In this document: one piece after another, positions 45,090 through 55,300 of the stretch
Layout of the letters: every line of letters begins with the position of its first letter
Position numbering within the stretch: position 1 is the first letter of the stretch
Assembly: GCF_014191375.1 (NCBI RefSeq)
Contig: NZ_JACHWN010000001.1
Coordinates: forward strand, 1,111,331 to 1,175,330
Reading direction: 5' to 3'
Origin: Mesorhizobium sp. RMAD-H1
GTDB lineage: Bacteria > Pseudomonadota > Alphaproteobacteria > Rhizobiales > Rhizobiaceae
Length of the DNA stretch: 64,000 nucleotides
Notes under the pieces: model-generated
The model's database searches: none
The model's input: the letters and a program-made list of their open reading frames with translations, nothing else
What the model was told of the DNA's origin: nothing
Made by a program: the position numbers and the translations under genes

Positions 45090-46096
45090 CAGTGATAACC
45101 CTCGCCGGCCCTGACCTTGCCGCGGAAGACATAGTAGGACCACGCCGTATAGGCGAGAATGAAGGGAATGATGAACAGCGCGCCGACCAGCGTGAAGCCC
45201 ATGCTCTGCGGCGGGGCCGCGGCATCCCAGATGGAGATCGACGGCGGGATGACGTTCGGCCACAGGCTGATGGCGAGGCCGCTATAGCCGAGGAACAGGA
45301 GCAGCAGCGTCAGAATGAAGGGCGAGGCATGCGGGTCGCGTCCGAGCGCGCGCAGTATCGCCCAGGTGACGGCCAGCACCAGCACGGGAACCGGCGCGAA
45401 ATAGATCATGTTCGGCAGCGAAAACCAGCGCTCGGCGACCGCTGGATGGGCAAGCGGCGTCCAGATGCTGACGATGCCGATCATGGCGAGCAGCGCCAGC
45501 ACGCCGGGCTTCGCCAGCGCCTTCATGCGCTCCTGCAGCGGCCCCTCGGTCTTCATGATCAGCCATGTGCAGCCGAGAAGCGCGTAGGCCACGACGAGGG
45601 CGGCGCCGGTGAACAGGCTGAACGGGCTTATCCAGTCGAGCGCCCCGCCACGATAGGCGCCGTCGACCACCTCGAAGCCGTTGATGAAGGAGCCGAGAAT
45701 CACGCCCTGTGATATGGTCGCGATATAGGAGCCCCAGGCGAAGGCCTTGTCCCAGAAGGGCTTGTGCGCCTCGTCCGCCTTGAAGCGGAACTCGAAGGCC
45801 ACGCCGCGCCAGATGAGGCCGGCCAGCATCAGCACCGCCGGCAGGTAGAGCGCGGAGAGGACGACGGAATAGGCCAGCGGGAACGCGGCCAGCAGCCCGG
45901 CGCCGCCCATGGCGAGCCAGGTCTCGTTGCCGTCCCACACCGGCGCGACGGTGTTGACCATGGTATCGCGGTCGCCGCGGTCGGGCACGAAGGGAAAGAT
46001 GATGCCGATCCCGAGGTCGAAGCCGTCCATGATGACATACATCATCAGGCCGAAGGCGATGATGATGGCCCAGATGAGCGGAAGATCTATACCCAT
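45089..46096 (-). CDS. cydB: Cytochrome bd-type ubiquinol oxidase subunit II
   Basis: Subunit II (335 aa) has eight or nine membrane helices. Landmarks are GFDLGIGIIFPFVPD near residue 25, VWDGNETWLAMGGAGLLAAFP, which includes the conserved W/N-E-T, and EFRFKADEAHKPFWDKAFAWGS. The start is ATG 46096, four bases after cydA. Together with CydA it forms the quinol oxidase at the inner membrane. The form is the cyanide-insensitive CioAB type, judging from the short subunit I. Confidence 0.95.
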   Translation of the reverse strand: MGIDLPLIWAIIIAFGLMMYVIMDGFDLGIGIIFPFVPDRGDRDTMVNTVAPVWDGNETWLAMGGAGLLAAFPLAYSVVLSALYLPAVLMLAGLIWRGVAFEFRFKADEAHKPFWDKAFAWGSYIATISQGVILGSFINGFEVVDGAYRGGALDWISPFSLFTGAALVVAYALLGCTWLIMKTEGPLQERMKALAKPGVLALLAMIGIVSIWTPLAHPAVAERWFSLPNMIYFAPVPVLVLAVTWAILRALGRDPHASPFILTLLLLFLGYSGLAISLWPNVIPPSISIWDAAAPPQSMGFTLVGALFIIPFILAYTAWSYYVFRGKVRAGEGYH

Positions 46097-46100
46097 TGCA

Positions 46101-47519
46101 TTAATCCCCAGTTCTGCCCGGCGTCGGGTCTATGTCGTCGGGCGCGGCGGAGAGCGGCCGTGCCGCGCGTTCCTTCTGGCCCTGTTCCCTGGTATCCACG
46201 AATGTGTCCGGGCCCTTCGCCACCAGCTTCAGCATGTAGCTGACGCCGGTCCCGAAGACCGCGATATACATCACGATGAACAGGCCGAGCGTGGTGGACA
46301 TGGTCAGCGCCGAATGGTCGGAAACGGCGTCCCTGGTGCGCATGATGCCATAGACCACCCAGGGCTGGCGGCCGATCTCTGTGGTGTACCATCCCGCCAG
46401 TATCGCGATCAGGCCCGCGGGCCCCATGGCGAGGGCGAAGCGCAGGAACGGCTTCGACTGGAAGAGGCGCTTCCTGTAGCGCAGCCACAGGCTGGTCAGG
46501 CCGAGGAAGAGCATCAGGAAGCCCAGGCCCACCATGATGCGGAAGGTCCAGAACACGATGGTGGAATTGGGCCGGTCCTCGGGGGCGAATTCCTTCAGGC
46601 CGGGGATCGTGCCGCCCCATTCATGGGTGAGGATGAGGCTGCCGAGTTCGGGGATCTGCACGGCATAGCGCGTCGTCTCCGCCTCCATGTCGGGCCAGCC
46701 GAACAGGATGAGCGGCAGCGACTCGCCGGGCTTGTTCTCCCAATGGCCTTCGAGCGCGGCGATCTTGGCCGGCTGGTGCTTCAGCGTGTTGAGCCCATGG
46801 GCATCGCCGATCCCGATCTGGATGGGTGCTACGACGGCGACCATCCACATGGCCATGGAGAGCATGGTGCGTGTCGCCCGCGTATTGTGGCCGCGAAGCA
46901 GGTGCCATGCGCCGGATGCGCCGACGAAGAGGGCCGTGGCGAGATAGGCGGCCACCGTCATATGCGCCAGCCGGTAGGGGAAGGACGGGTTGAAGATGAC
47001 CTTCAGCCAGTCGACGGGGACGACCCGGCCGTCGATGATCTCGAAGCCCTGCGGCGTCTGCATCCAGCTGTTGGAAGCGAGGATCCAGAAGGTGGAGATC
47101 AGCGTCCCGCCGGCCACCATGATGGTGGAGAACCAGTGCAGGCCGGGGCCGACCTTGTTCCAGCCGAAGAGCATGACGCCGAGGAAGCCTGCCTCGAGGA
47201 AGAAGGCGGTCAGCACCTCATAGGTGAGGAGAGGGCCGGTGATGCTGCCGGCGAAAGAAGAGAAATAGCTCCAGTTGGTGCCGAATTGATAGGCCATGAC
47301 GAGGCCCGAGACGACGCCCATGGCGAAGTTGATGGCGAAGACCTTCACCCAGAAATGGTAGAGGTCGCGGTAGACCTCGTCGCGTTTCCAGAGCCACAAC
47401 CCTTCCAGCACGACGAGATAGCTGGCAAGGCCGATGGTGATGGCCGGAAAGATGATGTGGAAGGAGATGGTGAAGCCGAACTGGATGCGCGCCAGTTCCA
47501 GTGCTGTCAGGCCGAACAT
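46101..47519 (-). CDS. cydA: Cytochrome bd-type ubiquinol oxidase subunit I (CIO type)
   Basis: Subunit I has 472 aa from ATG 47519. A heme b595 ligand H21 is in SFHIIFPA; other markers are ALTYEVLTAFFLEAGFLGVMLFGW, ISTFWILASNSWMQTP and GWYTTEIGRQPWVVYG. The quinol-binding loop lacks the long E. coli-type insertion, which fits the short-Q-loop cyanide-insensitive (CioA) subclass. It is the first gene of cydA-cydB-DUF2474, likely used under low O2 or when the heme-copper oxidases are blocked. Confidence 0.95.
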   Translation of the reverse strand: MFGLTALELARIQFGFTISFHIIFPAITIGLASYLVVLEGLWLWKRDEVYRDLYHFWVKVFAINFAMGVVSGLVMAYQFGTNWSYFSSFAGSITGPLLTYEVLTAFFLEAGFLGVMLFGWNKVGPGLHWFSTIMVAGGTLISTFWILASNSWMQTPQGFEIIDGRVVPVDWLKVIFNPSFPYRLAHMTVAAYLATALFVGASGAWHLLRGHNTRATRTMLSMAMWMVAVVAPIQIGIGDAHGLNTLKHQPAKIAALEGHWENKPGESLPLILFGWPDMEAETTRYAVQIPELGSLILTHEWGGTIPGLKEFAPEDRPNSTIVFWTFRIMVGLGFLMLFLGLTSLWLRYRKRLFQSKPFLRFALAMGPAGLIAILAGWYTTEIGRQPWVVYGIMRTRDAVSDHSALTMSTTLGLFIVMYIAVFGTGVSYMLKLVAKGPDTFVDTREQGQKERAARPLSAAPDDIDPTPGRTGD

Positions 47520-48009
47520 GCCGGTTGCCCCTCCGTTCGATCCGGAAAAAGGGTGGCAGTCGCTCGGTTTTCTGGCATGGGGGGCTCCAAGAATCTGGCC
47601 GGTCTTGATGAAATCGAGGTCTGGCTTAAGCACTTCCGGAGATGCCCGTTCAGAATAGAGCAAACGGGCAAATGTTCCCTAAGAATGCCTGTCCGAAGCA
47701 GTTACGTCGAGAAAAAATGCGCCGGACGGGCAGAACGGGCGTTGAGGCGCGGGCAAACGCATAAGCCGCGGAGATCACAAGGGGCCATCCGCTTGACCGG
47801 CGCAGCGGGTTAAGGAATATTCGGCGCATGGTCGAGAAGGATACCCATATTGTTTCCCGGTTCGCCGGCATCCCCACGAGCGGGATGCCGGGATGTCGAC
47901 CGCGCCGATAACCCAAGCGTATCGTCAACCTTGGCCTCGCTCCCCTGCGGACGAGGTTTCTGGGTTTGGAACGTGCCTCGTCCCCGTCCCAACCAAGATG
48001 GAGAACACA
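47520..48009. other. 490-bp gap with a strong 10-bp hairpin
   Basis: This is the divergent control region of cydA and the methyltransferase. CCGGCATCCC (47865-47874) and GGGATGCCGG (47882-47891) are perfect 10-bp arms with a 7-base loop and no T-tract. No full FNR (TTGAT-N4-ATCAA) box is seen. No gene of good quality is seen on either strand. Confidence 0.5.
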
Positions 48010-48738
48010 ATGGCACAGAATATCTACGACAATCAGGATTTTTTTGCCGGCTACAGCCGGCTTCCAAGACAGGTTCTCGGCCTCGACGGTGCGCCGGAAT
48101 GGCCGGCCATCCGCGCGCTGCTGCCGGCGGTTTCCGGCAGGCGCGTCGTCGATCTGGGGTGCGGCTTTGGCTGGGCATCGCGCTGGATGCGCGAGCATGG
48201 CGCGGCCTCGGTGCTTGGCCTGGACCTCTCCGAAAACATGATCAGCCGGGCGAAGGCGGATACCGACGATTCGAAAATCGAGTACCGGATTGCGGATCTG
48301 GAAACTGTGACGCTGCCGGAGGCAGCCTTCGATCTCGCCTATAGTGCCCTCACTTTCCATTATATCCGGGATTTCGGCCGTCTTGTCCAGACGATCCATC
48401 GGGCGCTGGCACCGGGCGGGGATCTGGTATTCACCATCGAGCATCCGATCTTCATGGCTGCCGTTCATCCGCACTGGATAGCCGACGAGGACGGGCGCAA
48501 GACGTGGCCGGTCAATCGCTATTCGATCGAGGGCGAACGCCGGACCGACTGGTTCGCCAAAGGCGTGATCAAATATCACCGGACGATCGGCACCACGCTC
48601 AACACGCTGATCCGCTCCGGTTTCCAGATCCTTGCCGTAGAGGAGTTTGCCCCCTCGCGCGAGCAGATCGCACAGATGCCGGAGCTGGAAGAGGAGCTGG
48701 AGCGGCCGATGATGCTTCTTGTTTCAGCGCGCCGGTAG
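48010..48738 (+). CDS. Class I SAM-dependent methyltransferase
   Basis: This 242-aa protein starts MAQNIYDNQDFFAGYSRL at ATG 48010 (GGAGAAC upstream). It has motif I VVDLGCGFGWAS, followed by VLGLDLSENM, YSALTFHYIRDF (motif IV) and ALAPGGDLVFTIEHP. The opening FFAGYSRLPRQ is typical of UbiE-like/biotin-synthesis-like methyltransferases; the methyl acceptor is unknown. It is followed by 215 bp without a gene before the convergent DUF930 gene. Confidence 0.88.
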   Translation: MAQNIYDNQDFFAGYSRLPRQVLGLDGAPEWPAIRALLPAVSGRRVVDLGCGFGWASRWMREHGAASVLGLDLSENMISRAKADTDDSKIEYRIADLETVTLPEAAFDLAYSALTFHYIRDFGRLVQTIHRALAPGGDLVFTIEHPIFMAAVHPHWIADEDGRKTWPVNRYSIEGERRTDWFAKGVIKYHRTIGTTLNTLIRSGFQILAVEEFAPSREQIAQMPELEEELERPMMLLVSARR

Positions 48739-48953
48739 GCAATGTGCGCTGTGTCGGATCGGAGCGGAGGTTGTCGTAGTCCCCCTGAATGCTGCAATGC
48801 GCTCCAAGGATGCAATGGGGCATCGGGTTGGTCGAGGGAAGCGAACCCCGATCGATGGGAGCAACGACGGCCGGGCCGTTATGCCAGGATCAACCGTTCT
48901 GGAGGCCACGCGCTGCCTTTCTTCAGGTGGAAGATCGAGAATTCCGGTCTGGC

Positions 48954-49847
48954 CTATTCAGAGGGCAGCCCGCGGCGGCGCCATTCACTCCGCGGGATCG
49001 GCTCTCCGACATGAAAGGCGAAGGCCACGACTTTCGTCACCTCCGGGTCGACCTCGCAACGATAGCTCAGATCGTACCACAGCCGGCTGGCACGGAAGGC
49101 TGTCCTGGTGATCTCGATGACGGTGTCGTCTTCCAGCCGGTGGGAAGGCAGGAGCTCCGGAAAATAGGGCGGCAGGGCATGGAGCAGCTGTTCGCGCAAT
49201 TCCGTTACGCACAGACGGCCTGCGCGAACGTCGCGCGGGACGTCGTCCATAGCGGTTGCCGATGTCGAATTTCCGGTTGCCGCTTGCGAAAACAACGTCT
49301 TTGCCTCCTGCAGTTCCACCGCGCCTTGCGCTTTGGCGGCCTCCGCCGGCTCGGTTGCGGGCGCCGCGGATGCCGTCGGCTGAAGAGCTTCGCCTGGCGC
49401 CGGGATCGCAGCCACAGCGGGCGGCCTTGCGAGGTCCTGCTTGCCCGGATCGCGTTGCGCCGCCGGTGAGGCCGAGCCCTCTTTCGCGCTGTTGCCGCGC
49501 AGAGCCTCCCGAGGTCCCATGTCCTTCTCACCGAACTGGAAGACGGGCTGCAGGACGGCTGGCGCGCTTTCCCGGCCGGCAGCATCGCGCGTTGGCGGCG
49601 GTGGTTCCGGATTTGCCTTCTGCGTTTGTTCGGGCTTTGGCTTTTCCGCAGGTGGTGGAGGTTCATCCTTGGCTTCCGCCGGCGGTTTGGGTGGCACGAG
49701 ATCCACGGCTACGGCCTGCTCCTCTGTCTGCGGGAGCGATATCGGCAAACCGAAGACGAGAAGCGCGGCGATCGCCGCGTGCAAGAAAAGGGAGACAGGC
49801 ACGGCCCCCCTGAACATCCAGCGCTGATCCCGTAAGTCATCTTTCAT
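48954..49847 (-). CDS. DUF930 protein with TonB-like N-terminus
   Basis: This 297-aa protein has a single membrane helix (FRGAVPVSLFLHAAIAALLVFGLP, residues ~13-35), a proline-rich linker (PPKPPAEAKDEPPPPAEKPKPE and following) typical of periplasm-spanning TonB-like proteins, then a DUF930 domain (~210-297: VRAGRLCVTELREQLLHAL, SRLWYDLSYRCEVDPEV). Two cysteines may form a disulfide. The C-terminal fold is not TonB's. Function unknown; it may span the periplasm. Confidence 0.85.
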   Translation of the reverse strand: MKDDLRDQRWMFRGAVPVSLFLHAAIAALLVFGLPISLPQTEEQAVAVDLVPPKPPAEAKDEPPPPAEKPKPEQTQKANPEPPPPTRDAAGRESAPAVLQPVFQFGEKDMGPREALRGNSAKEGSASPAAQRDPGKQDLARPPAVAAIPAPGEALQPTASAAPATEPAEAAKAQGAVELQEAKTLFSQAATGNSTSATAMDDVPRDVRAGRLCVTELREQLLHALPPYFPELLPSHRLEDDTVIEITRTAFRASRLWYDLSYRCEVDPEVTKVVAFAFHVGEPIPRSEWRRRGLPSE

Positions 49848-49934
49848 CGCGGTCAATGTGGAATGAAAGAGGGGAGGCTTCAAGCATCCGTGGCCAATTA
49901 GAATGCCTATCCACTTCAGTTGTCGTGAGACCTT

Positions 49935-50855
49935 CTACCCGTGGCTCGAATTCTTCGGCACGAGAGGCTCGACATCCTGCTTCACATTTCCGCGATGGAA
50001 GATGAACAGTCCAGCCAGCACGATCACAGCCGCGCCGATCAGCGTCTGGATGTCGGGGAAATCCCCAAAGAACATCCACCCGAACAGGATCGCCCATAGC
50101 AGCAATGTGTATTGCAGCGGCGCAAGCATTGATGCCGGCGCCAGTTTGAGCGAGCGGGTGATCAACAGGTGCGCGGCACAGGCAACCACGCCGAGCAATA
50201 GAAGCGCGAACAGCTCGCCGGTGTTGAAAGGGCTCCAGGCGCCGATGCTGAGGAACGCACCCGCCACGAGGCAGCCCAAGGTCTGCCAGGTGACCAGGGT
50301 CGTGTCCGACGTAGAACGCAGCATGCGGCCGGAGACGAGCGTGAGCGCGAAGGACAAGCTGCCGATCAGGCCGAATATGGACGGCCATGTCAGCATCGCG
50401 GAAGAGGGGCGCAACGCGATAACGACGCCGATGAAGCCGATCAGGACTGCGAGCCAGCGCCGCCAGCCGATCCTCTCGCCGAGCAGGAAATGTGAAAGGG
50501 CCGCAACATAGATCGGTCCAGCCATATAGAAGGTCATGACGTCGGCGAGCGGCAGATAGGCAACTGCAGCATAGAAGAGGCCGGTATCGGCGGTCGCGAG
50601 AACAACGCGCGCCAGTTGCCATTGCGGCTTCTCGACTTTGTAGAGCGATGCCGGCGGCTGGCGCATCAGCATCGGACCCAGCACGAAGAAGGCACCCAAT
50701 GAGCGGATGAATAGGACCTGGCCGACGGAAAAGCTCGCCACCAGCCACTTCCCCATGGCATCGTTCAAGGCGAACATGAAATCGCCGAGCAGCATCAGCG
50801 AAACGCCGATGAAAACCGCATTGCCACCGACGGCGTAGGCCGCTCTCTTGTTCAT
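49935..50855 (-). CDS. EamA/DMT family transporter
   Basis: This ~306-aa protein has ten hydrophobic segments in two EamA repeats. It begins MNKRAAYAVGGNAVFIGV at ATG 50855; a GTG at 50876 would add seven residues. Signatures include FALNDAMGKWLVASFSVGQVLFIRSLGAF (in part) and YLPLADVMTFYMAGPIYVA, typical of S-adenosylmethionine/RhaT-like exporters. Substrate unknown. The upstream 229 bp, up to the TetR stop at 51085, hold no gene. Confidence 0.88.
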   Translation of the reverse strand: MNKRAAYAVGGNAVFIGVSLMLLGDFMFALNDAMGKWLVASFSVGQVLFIRSLGAFFVLGPMLMRQPPASLYKVEKPQWQLARVVLATADTGLFYAAVAYLPLADVMTFYMAGPIYVAALSHFLLGERIGWRRWLAVLIGFIGVVIALRPSSAMLTWPSIFGLIGSLSFALTLVSGRMLRSTSDTTLVTWQTLGCLVAGAFLSIGAWSPFNTGELFALLLLGVVACAAHLLITRSLKLAPASMLAPLQYTLLLWAILFGWMFFGDFPDIQTLIGAAVIVLAGLFIFHRGNVKQDVEPLVPKNSSHG

Positions 50856-51084
50856 GATGTTCTGGCGCTCCGCCACGCCTTATGACCAAACCCAATCGCA
50901 TTGGCACCTCGGCGGAATCCGCTCCGGTATCGCCCGATCGTGCCGCTACTGGTAACGGCAAGCATGTCGGAATGCTAGATGCGCAGATCGTAATTAATTT
51001 GGACGAAATCGACGGCGGAGCCGGTTGCCGTTTCTCCAACGGTATGGATCCATGCCTCTACGGCAAGCGAAATCCTGCGGACCA

Positions 51085-51720
51085 TTATCTTTGGCCTGTT
51101 CTTCCAATCTTCCCGGTCGTCGGCGCATAAAGTTGGCAAAACAATCCGAAAGCCCGCCGTGACCGGCGCTCGATCTCCTGCTGCGGGAGTTCGCCGATCG
51201 TGCCGATCACCCGTCTGATCTGAAGATCGCCGATCAGAAGATGAAAATAGATTTCTGCCGCATCGGCAGGATCGTCGCAGTCGATCAGGTCCTTTTGCCG
51301 GGCCCTGTCCAGAAGGTCACGGAGCAGCGGCGCGATCATGTCGCGGCCGGCCTCGCTGATCGCCTTGCCCAATGTACCGGTGTCGCTGACATCGCCGGCC
51401 GCCGCACGATTGAGGGTGACGGCCCGCTCGCCGGTTACCAGCGCGAGGAGCGCGGGGCCAAGCTTCGCCAAGGCCTCGAGCGGATCGCTTCCGTCTCCCA
51501 GCGCCTTTTCCAGTATGGATCTGGCTTGGCTGGCATTGGCCTCGACCAGGGAACGGAAGAGGGCCTGCTTGCTGCCATACCATTTGTAGAGCGTTTCGTT
51601 GGATGCCGACGCCCGCTTGGCAATGGTCAAGAGCGAGGCGCTGTTGTAGCCCGCTTCACTGAGCACTTCATAGGCGGCCTGCTCGATCCGCGCCCGCCGG
51701 GCGGCCTGTTTGGGGGTCAT
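51085..51720 (-). CDS. TetR/AcrR family regulator
   Basis: The protein has 211 aa from ATG 51720, which overlaps the stop of the upstream membrane-protein gene by four bases. The HTH (residues ~8-55) shows IEQAAYEVLSEAGYNSASLLTIAKRA and SNETLYKWYGSKQALF, and the C-terminal domain (from ~residue 80) matches the TetR_C AefR-like type. It likely represses the two-gene operon through the large inverted repeat at 52101. Ligand unknown. Confidence 0.9.
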   Translation of the reverse strand: MTPKQAARRARIEQAAYEVLSEAGYNSASLLTIAKRASASNETLYKWYGSKQALFRSLVEANASQARSILEKALGDGSDPLEALAKLGPALLALVTGERAVTLNRAAAGDVSDTGTLGKAISEAGRDMIAPLLRDLLDRARQKDLIDCDDPADAAEIYFHLLIGDLQIRRVIGTIGELPQQEIERRSRRAFGLFCQLYAPTTGKIGRTGQR

Positions 51721-52088
51721 CCGCGCCGCTTCCTCAGGAAGATTTCGGCCAAAAGAACAGCCACCGCAATCTGCGCTACGAGCACGGCCGGCCAGATCTC
51801 GCCAATGGCAGGATCGCCCCACTTCTGCGGGCCGAAAGAGACGAGGGCAAGCGCCGCCGTCAGAAGGCTGGCAATCGCTCCCTGCCGTGTCGCCGTGGCA
51901 CCCAGCACCATGGCCGCCGCGGCTATCGCTATGGATGCGCCGAGGAACGGACCGAGTGCGAAAAGGACGATCGCCCGGGGCGGATATGGCGGCGTTTGTG
52001 TATAAAGCGCGGCCAGCATGACGATCTGTAGGACAATGAGGGCAAGCAACGCGGCGTGGGCGCGCGCATAGTGTCCGGTCACGGTCAT
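51717..52088 (-). CDS. Small four-helix membrane protein
   Basis: The ~123-aa protein starts MTVTGHYARAHAALLALIVLQ at ATG 52088, preceded by GGAGG at proper distance; a GTG one codon earlier is also possible. Four hydrophobic segments (~12-30, ~38-62, ~70-86, ~100-118) make it an integral membrane protein. It is translationally coupled to the following TetR gene. Family unknown; co-regulation with TetR suggests a stress-response or efflux-related role. Confidence 0.75.
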   Translation of the reverse strand: MTVTGHYARAHAALLALIVLQIVMLAALYTQTPPYPPRAIVLFALGPFLGASIAIAAAAMVLGATATRQGAIASLLTAALALVSFGPQKWGDPAIGEIWPAVLVAQIAVAVLLAEIFLRKRRG

Positions 52089-52100
52089 CACGGGCCTCCA

Positions 52101-52150
52101 AAACCGTATTTATCTATACGGAAAATATTTCGTATAGATATGTACGGTTT
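52101..52150. promoter_or_regulatory. Long inverted repeat (two TetR-type operators) upstream of the membrane protein-tetR operon
   Basis: AAACCGTATTTATCTATACG (52101-52120) and CGTATAGATATGTACGGTTT (52131-52150) are inverted, 18 of 20 complementary, with a 10-base spacer. Each arm is itself a near-palindrome (CCGTAT-N6-ATACGG at 52104-52121; CGTA-N8-TACG on the right), so two operators of ~18 bp with centres ~25 bp apart are likely. Confidence 0.7.
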
Positions 52151-52307
52151 TGTCAAGAGGCCGCCGTGCCGCAAGTTTCGGAACGTGTCATCGGGGAAGG
52201 CGGGCCTTCCGAAGGCCGGCCCGGATCAATCCGCCTTGGCGTGTGGCGTCCGCCGCCAAGGAGCGATCCGGTTGAGGTCGACACCTCGTTGTGTGCCGAG
52301 GTTTCTT

Positions 52308-52337
52308 AAAAAGAAATCCGGACCTTTCGGTCCGGAT
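52308..52337 (-). terminator. Terminator of nrdJ
   Basis: On the minus strand ATCCGGACC pairs with GGTCCGGAT across GAAA (52316-52337) and is followed by TTTCTTTTT. It lies ~30 bp after the nrdJ stop. Confidence 0.85.
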
Positions 52338-52366
52338 CTCTCGTGGTTTCTGATATTCTTGAACGA

Positions 52367-55300
52367 TCAGCTGCACCCGCTCGTCGCGCCGCAGGTGTCG
52401 CATTTGAGGCAGGTGCCGTTGCGCACCATCGTGAAGTTCTGGCACTCCGAGCAGCTGTCGCCGGTATAGCCCTGCATGATCGACTTCATCCGGCGGTCGG
52501 CCTCCACCTTCTTGGCTGCGGCCTGCGCTTCCGTCTTGGCGCTGGCCGCTTCGGCCTCGGCCTGGTCGGAGAAGAGAGCCGTCGCGTCCTCGGGTGCCTC
52601 CTCGGCAAAGCCCGCGGTGGCTTTCTCTGCCTGCTCCTCATAATCGCGCTTGAAGGCGGTGGCGCCGTCCGTCACGAGGCCGATGGCCGGGCGGCTGCCC
52701 GAAACCGCTATCGCGGAGGAAGCGGATTTCAATGCCGTCACATTGGAGGCCTTCGGAGCCGGAGAGGCGGCGGCCGATCCCTTGGGCTCGGTGCTGGCGG
52801 CGACGAGCGTCGGCTTGTAGCCGCGGGTCCAGCCGGTGGAGACGAGATTGGTCTTGCCTTCCTTGATCCCCTTGCCGAGTGCGGTGTTGGAGAAATCCGT
52901 GGTGTCGACATGGGCGAGGTCGTGGCGGCCGAGATAGGAGACGGCGAGCTCGCGGAACACATAGTCGAGGATCGACGTCGCGTTCTTGATCGCGTCATTG
53001 CCCTGGACGATGCCGGCCGGCTCGAACTTGGTGAAGGTGAAGGCCTCCACATATTCCTCCAGCGGCACGCCATATTGCAGGCCGAGCGAGATGGCGATGG
53101 CGAAATTGTTCATCATCGCGCGGAAGGCGGCGCCTTCCTTGTGCATGTCGATGAAGATTTCGCCGAGGCGTCCGTCGCCGAACTCGCCGGTACGCAAATA
53201 GACCTTGTGGCCGCCGACCACCGCCTTCTGCGTATAGCCCTGGCGGCGGTTCGGAAGCTTCTCGCGCTCGCGCACCACCTTCTCGACGATCCGCTCGACG
53301 ATCTTTTCGGTGACCTGCACGGCGCGGGCGGCAGCGGGAGCCTCGATCAGCGCCTCGACCGCATCGTCCTCGTCCTCTTCATCATCGGCGATGAGGGCGC
53401 TGTTCAGCGGCTGCGACAGCTTGGAGCCGTCGCGATAGAGCGCGTTGGCCTTGAGCGCCAGCTTCCAGGACAGCATATAGGCGTTCTTGCAATCCTCGAC
53501 GGTCGCTTCGTTCGGCATGTTGATCGTCTTGGAGATCGCGCCTGATATGAAGGGCTGCGCCGCCGCCATCATGCGGATGTGGCTTTCGACCGAGAGGTAG
53601 CGCTTGCCGATCTTGCCGCACGGATTGGCGCAGTCGAACACCGGATAGTGTTCCTGCTTGAGGAAAGGCGCACCTTCCAGCGTCATCGCGCCGCAGACAT
53701 GGATATTGGCGGCCTCGATGTCCTTCTTCGAGAAGCCGAGGGCAGGGAGAAGCTCGAAGGAGAAATCATCGAGCTGTTCCTGGGTGAAGCCGAACTGCTC
53801 CTTCAGCCAGTCGGCGCCGAGCGTCCACTGGTTGAAGGCGAACTTGATGTCGAAGGCCGATTTCAGCGCGGCGTTCAGCGCCTCGATCTTCTCATCGGTG
53901 AAACCCTTGGCCTTGAGCGTGCCGGGATTGATGGCCGGGGCCTGGTTCAGATTGCCATGGCCGACGGCATAGGCCTCGATCTCGGCGATCTGGCTTTCGG
54001 TGTACCCCAGGGTACGCAGCGCTTCCGGCACGGCGCGGTTGATGATCTTCCAATAGCCGCCGCCGGCGAGCTTCTTGAATTTCACCAGCGCGAAATCGGG
54101 CTCGATGCCGGTGGTGTCGCAATCCATCACCAGGCCGATCGTTCCCGTCGGCGCGATCACGGTCACCTGCGCGTTGCGATAGCCGTGCTTCCGGCCGAGT
54201 TCCAGCGCCTTGTCCCAGGCGGCGCGGGCGTGCTCGATCAGCTTCTGTTCAGGGCATTCCGCGGCCCTGAGCGGCACGGGGTTGACGGAGAGGCCTTCAT
54301 AGCCCTGGCTTTCGCCATGGGCGGCGCGGCGGTGATTGCGGATCACGCGCAGCATGTTGGCGGCGTTCGGCTCATAGCCGGGGAAGGTGCCGAGCTCAGC
54401 TGCCATTTCGGCAGAGGTGGCATAGGCGACGCCGGTCATGATCGCCGTCAGCGAACCGCAGATGGCGCGGCCTTCGTCGGAATCATAGGGAATGCCCGAG
54501 GTCATCAGGAGGCCGCCAATATTGGCGTAGCCGAGGCCCAGCGTGCGGTATTCATAGGAAAGCCTGGCGATTTCCTTCGACGGGAACTGCGCCATCATGA
54601 CGGAGATTTCGAGCACGATGGTCCAGAGCCGCACGGTGTGCTCATAGGCCTCGATCTCGAAGGTGCCGTCCGCCTTGCGATAGGTCAGAAGGTTGATGGA
54701 GGCCAGATTGCAGGCCGTGTCGTCGAGGAACATATATTCCGAGCACGGGTTCGACGCACGGATCGGGCCGGCGGCGGAGCAGGTGTGCCAGTCGTTCATC
54801 GTGGTGTTGAAGTGCAGGCCGGGATCGGCGGAAGCCCAGGCGGCATAGCCGATCTTCTCCCACAAATCGCGGGCCTTCAGCGTCTTCAGCACCTTGCCGT
54901 CCTTGCGGGCGGTCAGGTTCCAGTCGCCATCGTTCTCCACGGCGCGCAGGAACTCATCCTTGAGCGAGACCGAATTGTTGGAGTTCTGGCCGGAAACGGT
55001 GAGGTAGGCTTCCGAATCCCAGTCCGTATCGTAGGTCTTGAACTGAATGTCGGTATAGCCCTGCTTCGCGAACTGGATGACGCGCTTGATGTAGTTTTCC
55101 GGAACCTGGTTCCGCTTGGCGGCCTTGATCTCGCGCTTGAGCGCCGGGTTCCTGGTCGGCTCATAGCAATCGCCATTGTCGGCCTCGCAATTGACGCAGG
55201 CCTTCATGATGGCGGTCAGATGCTGCTTGACGATCTTAGAGCCGGTGACGAGGGCGGCGACCTTCTGCTCCTCCTTCACCTTCCAGTCGATATATTCCTC

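Noticed and set aside
50882..51130. 82-codon plus-strand frame before the TetR gene
   Set aside because: No ribosome site, overlaps the 3' end of the TetR gene, and no similarity I recognise.
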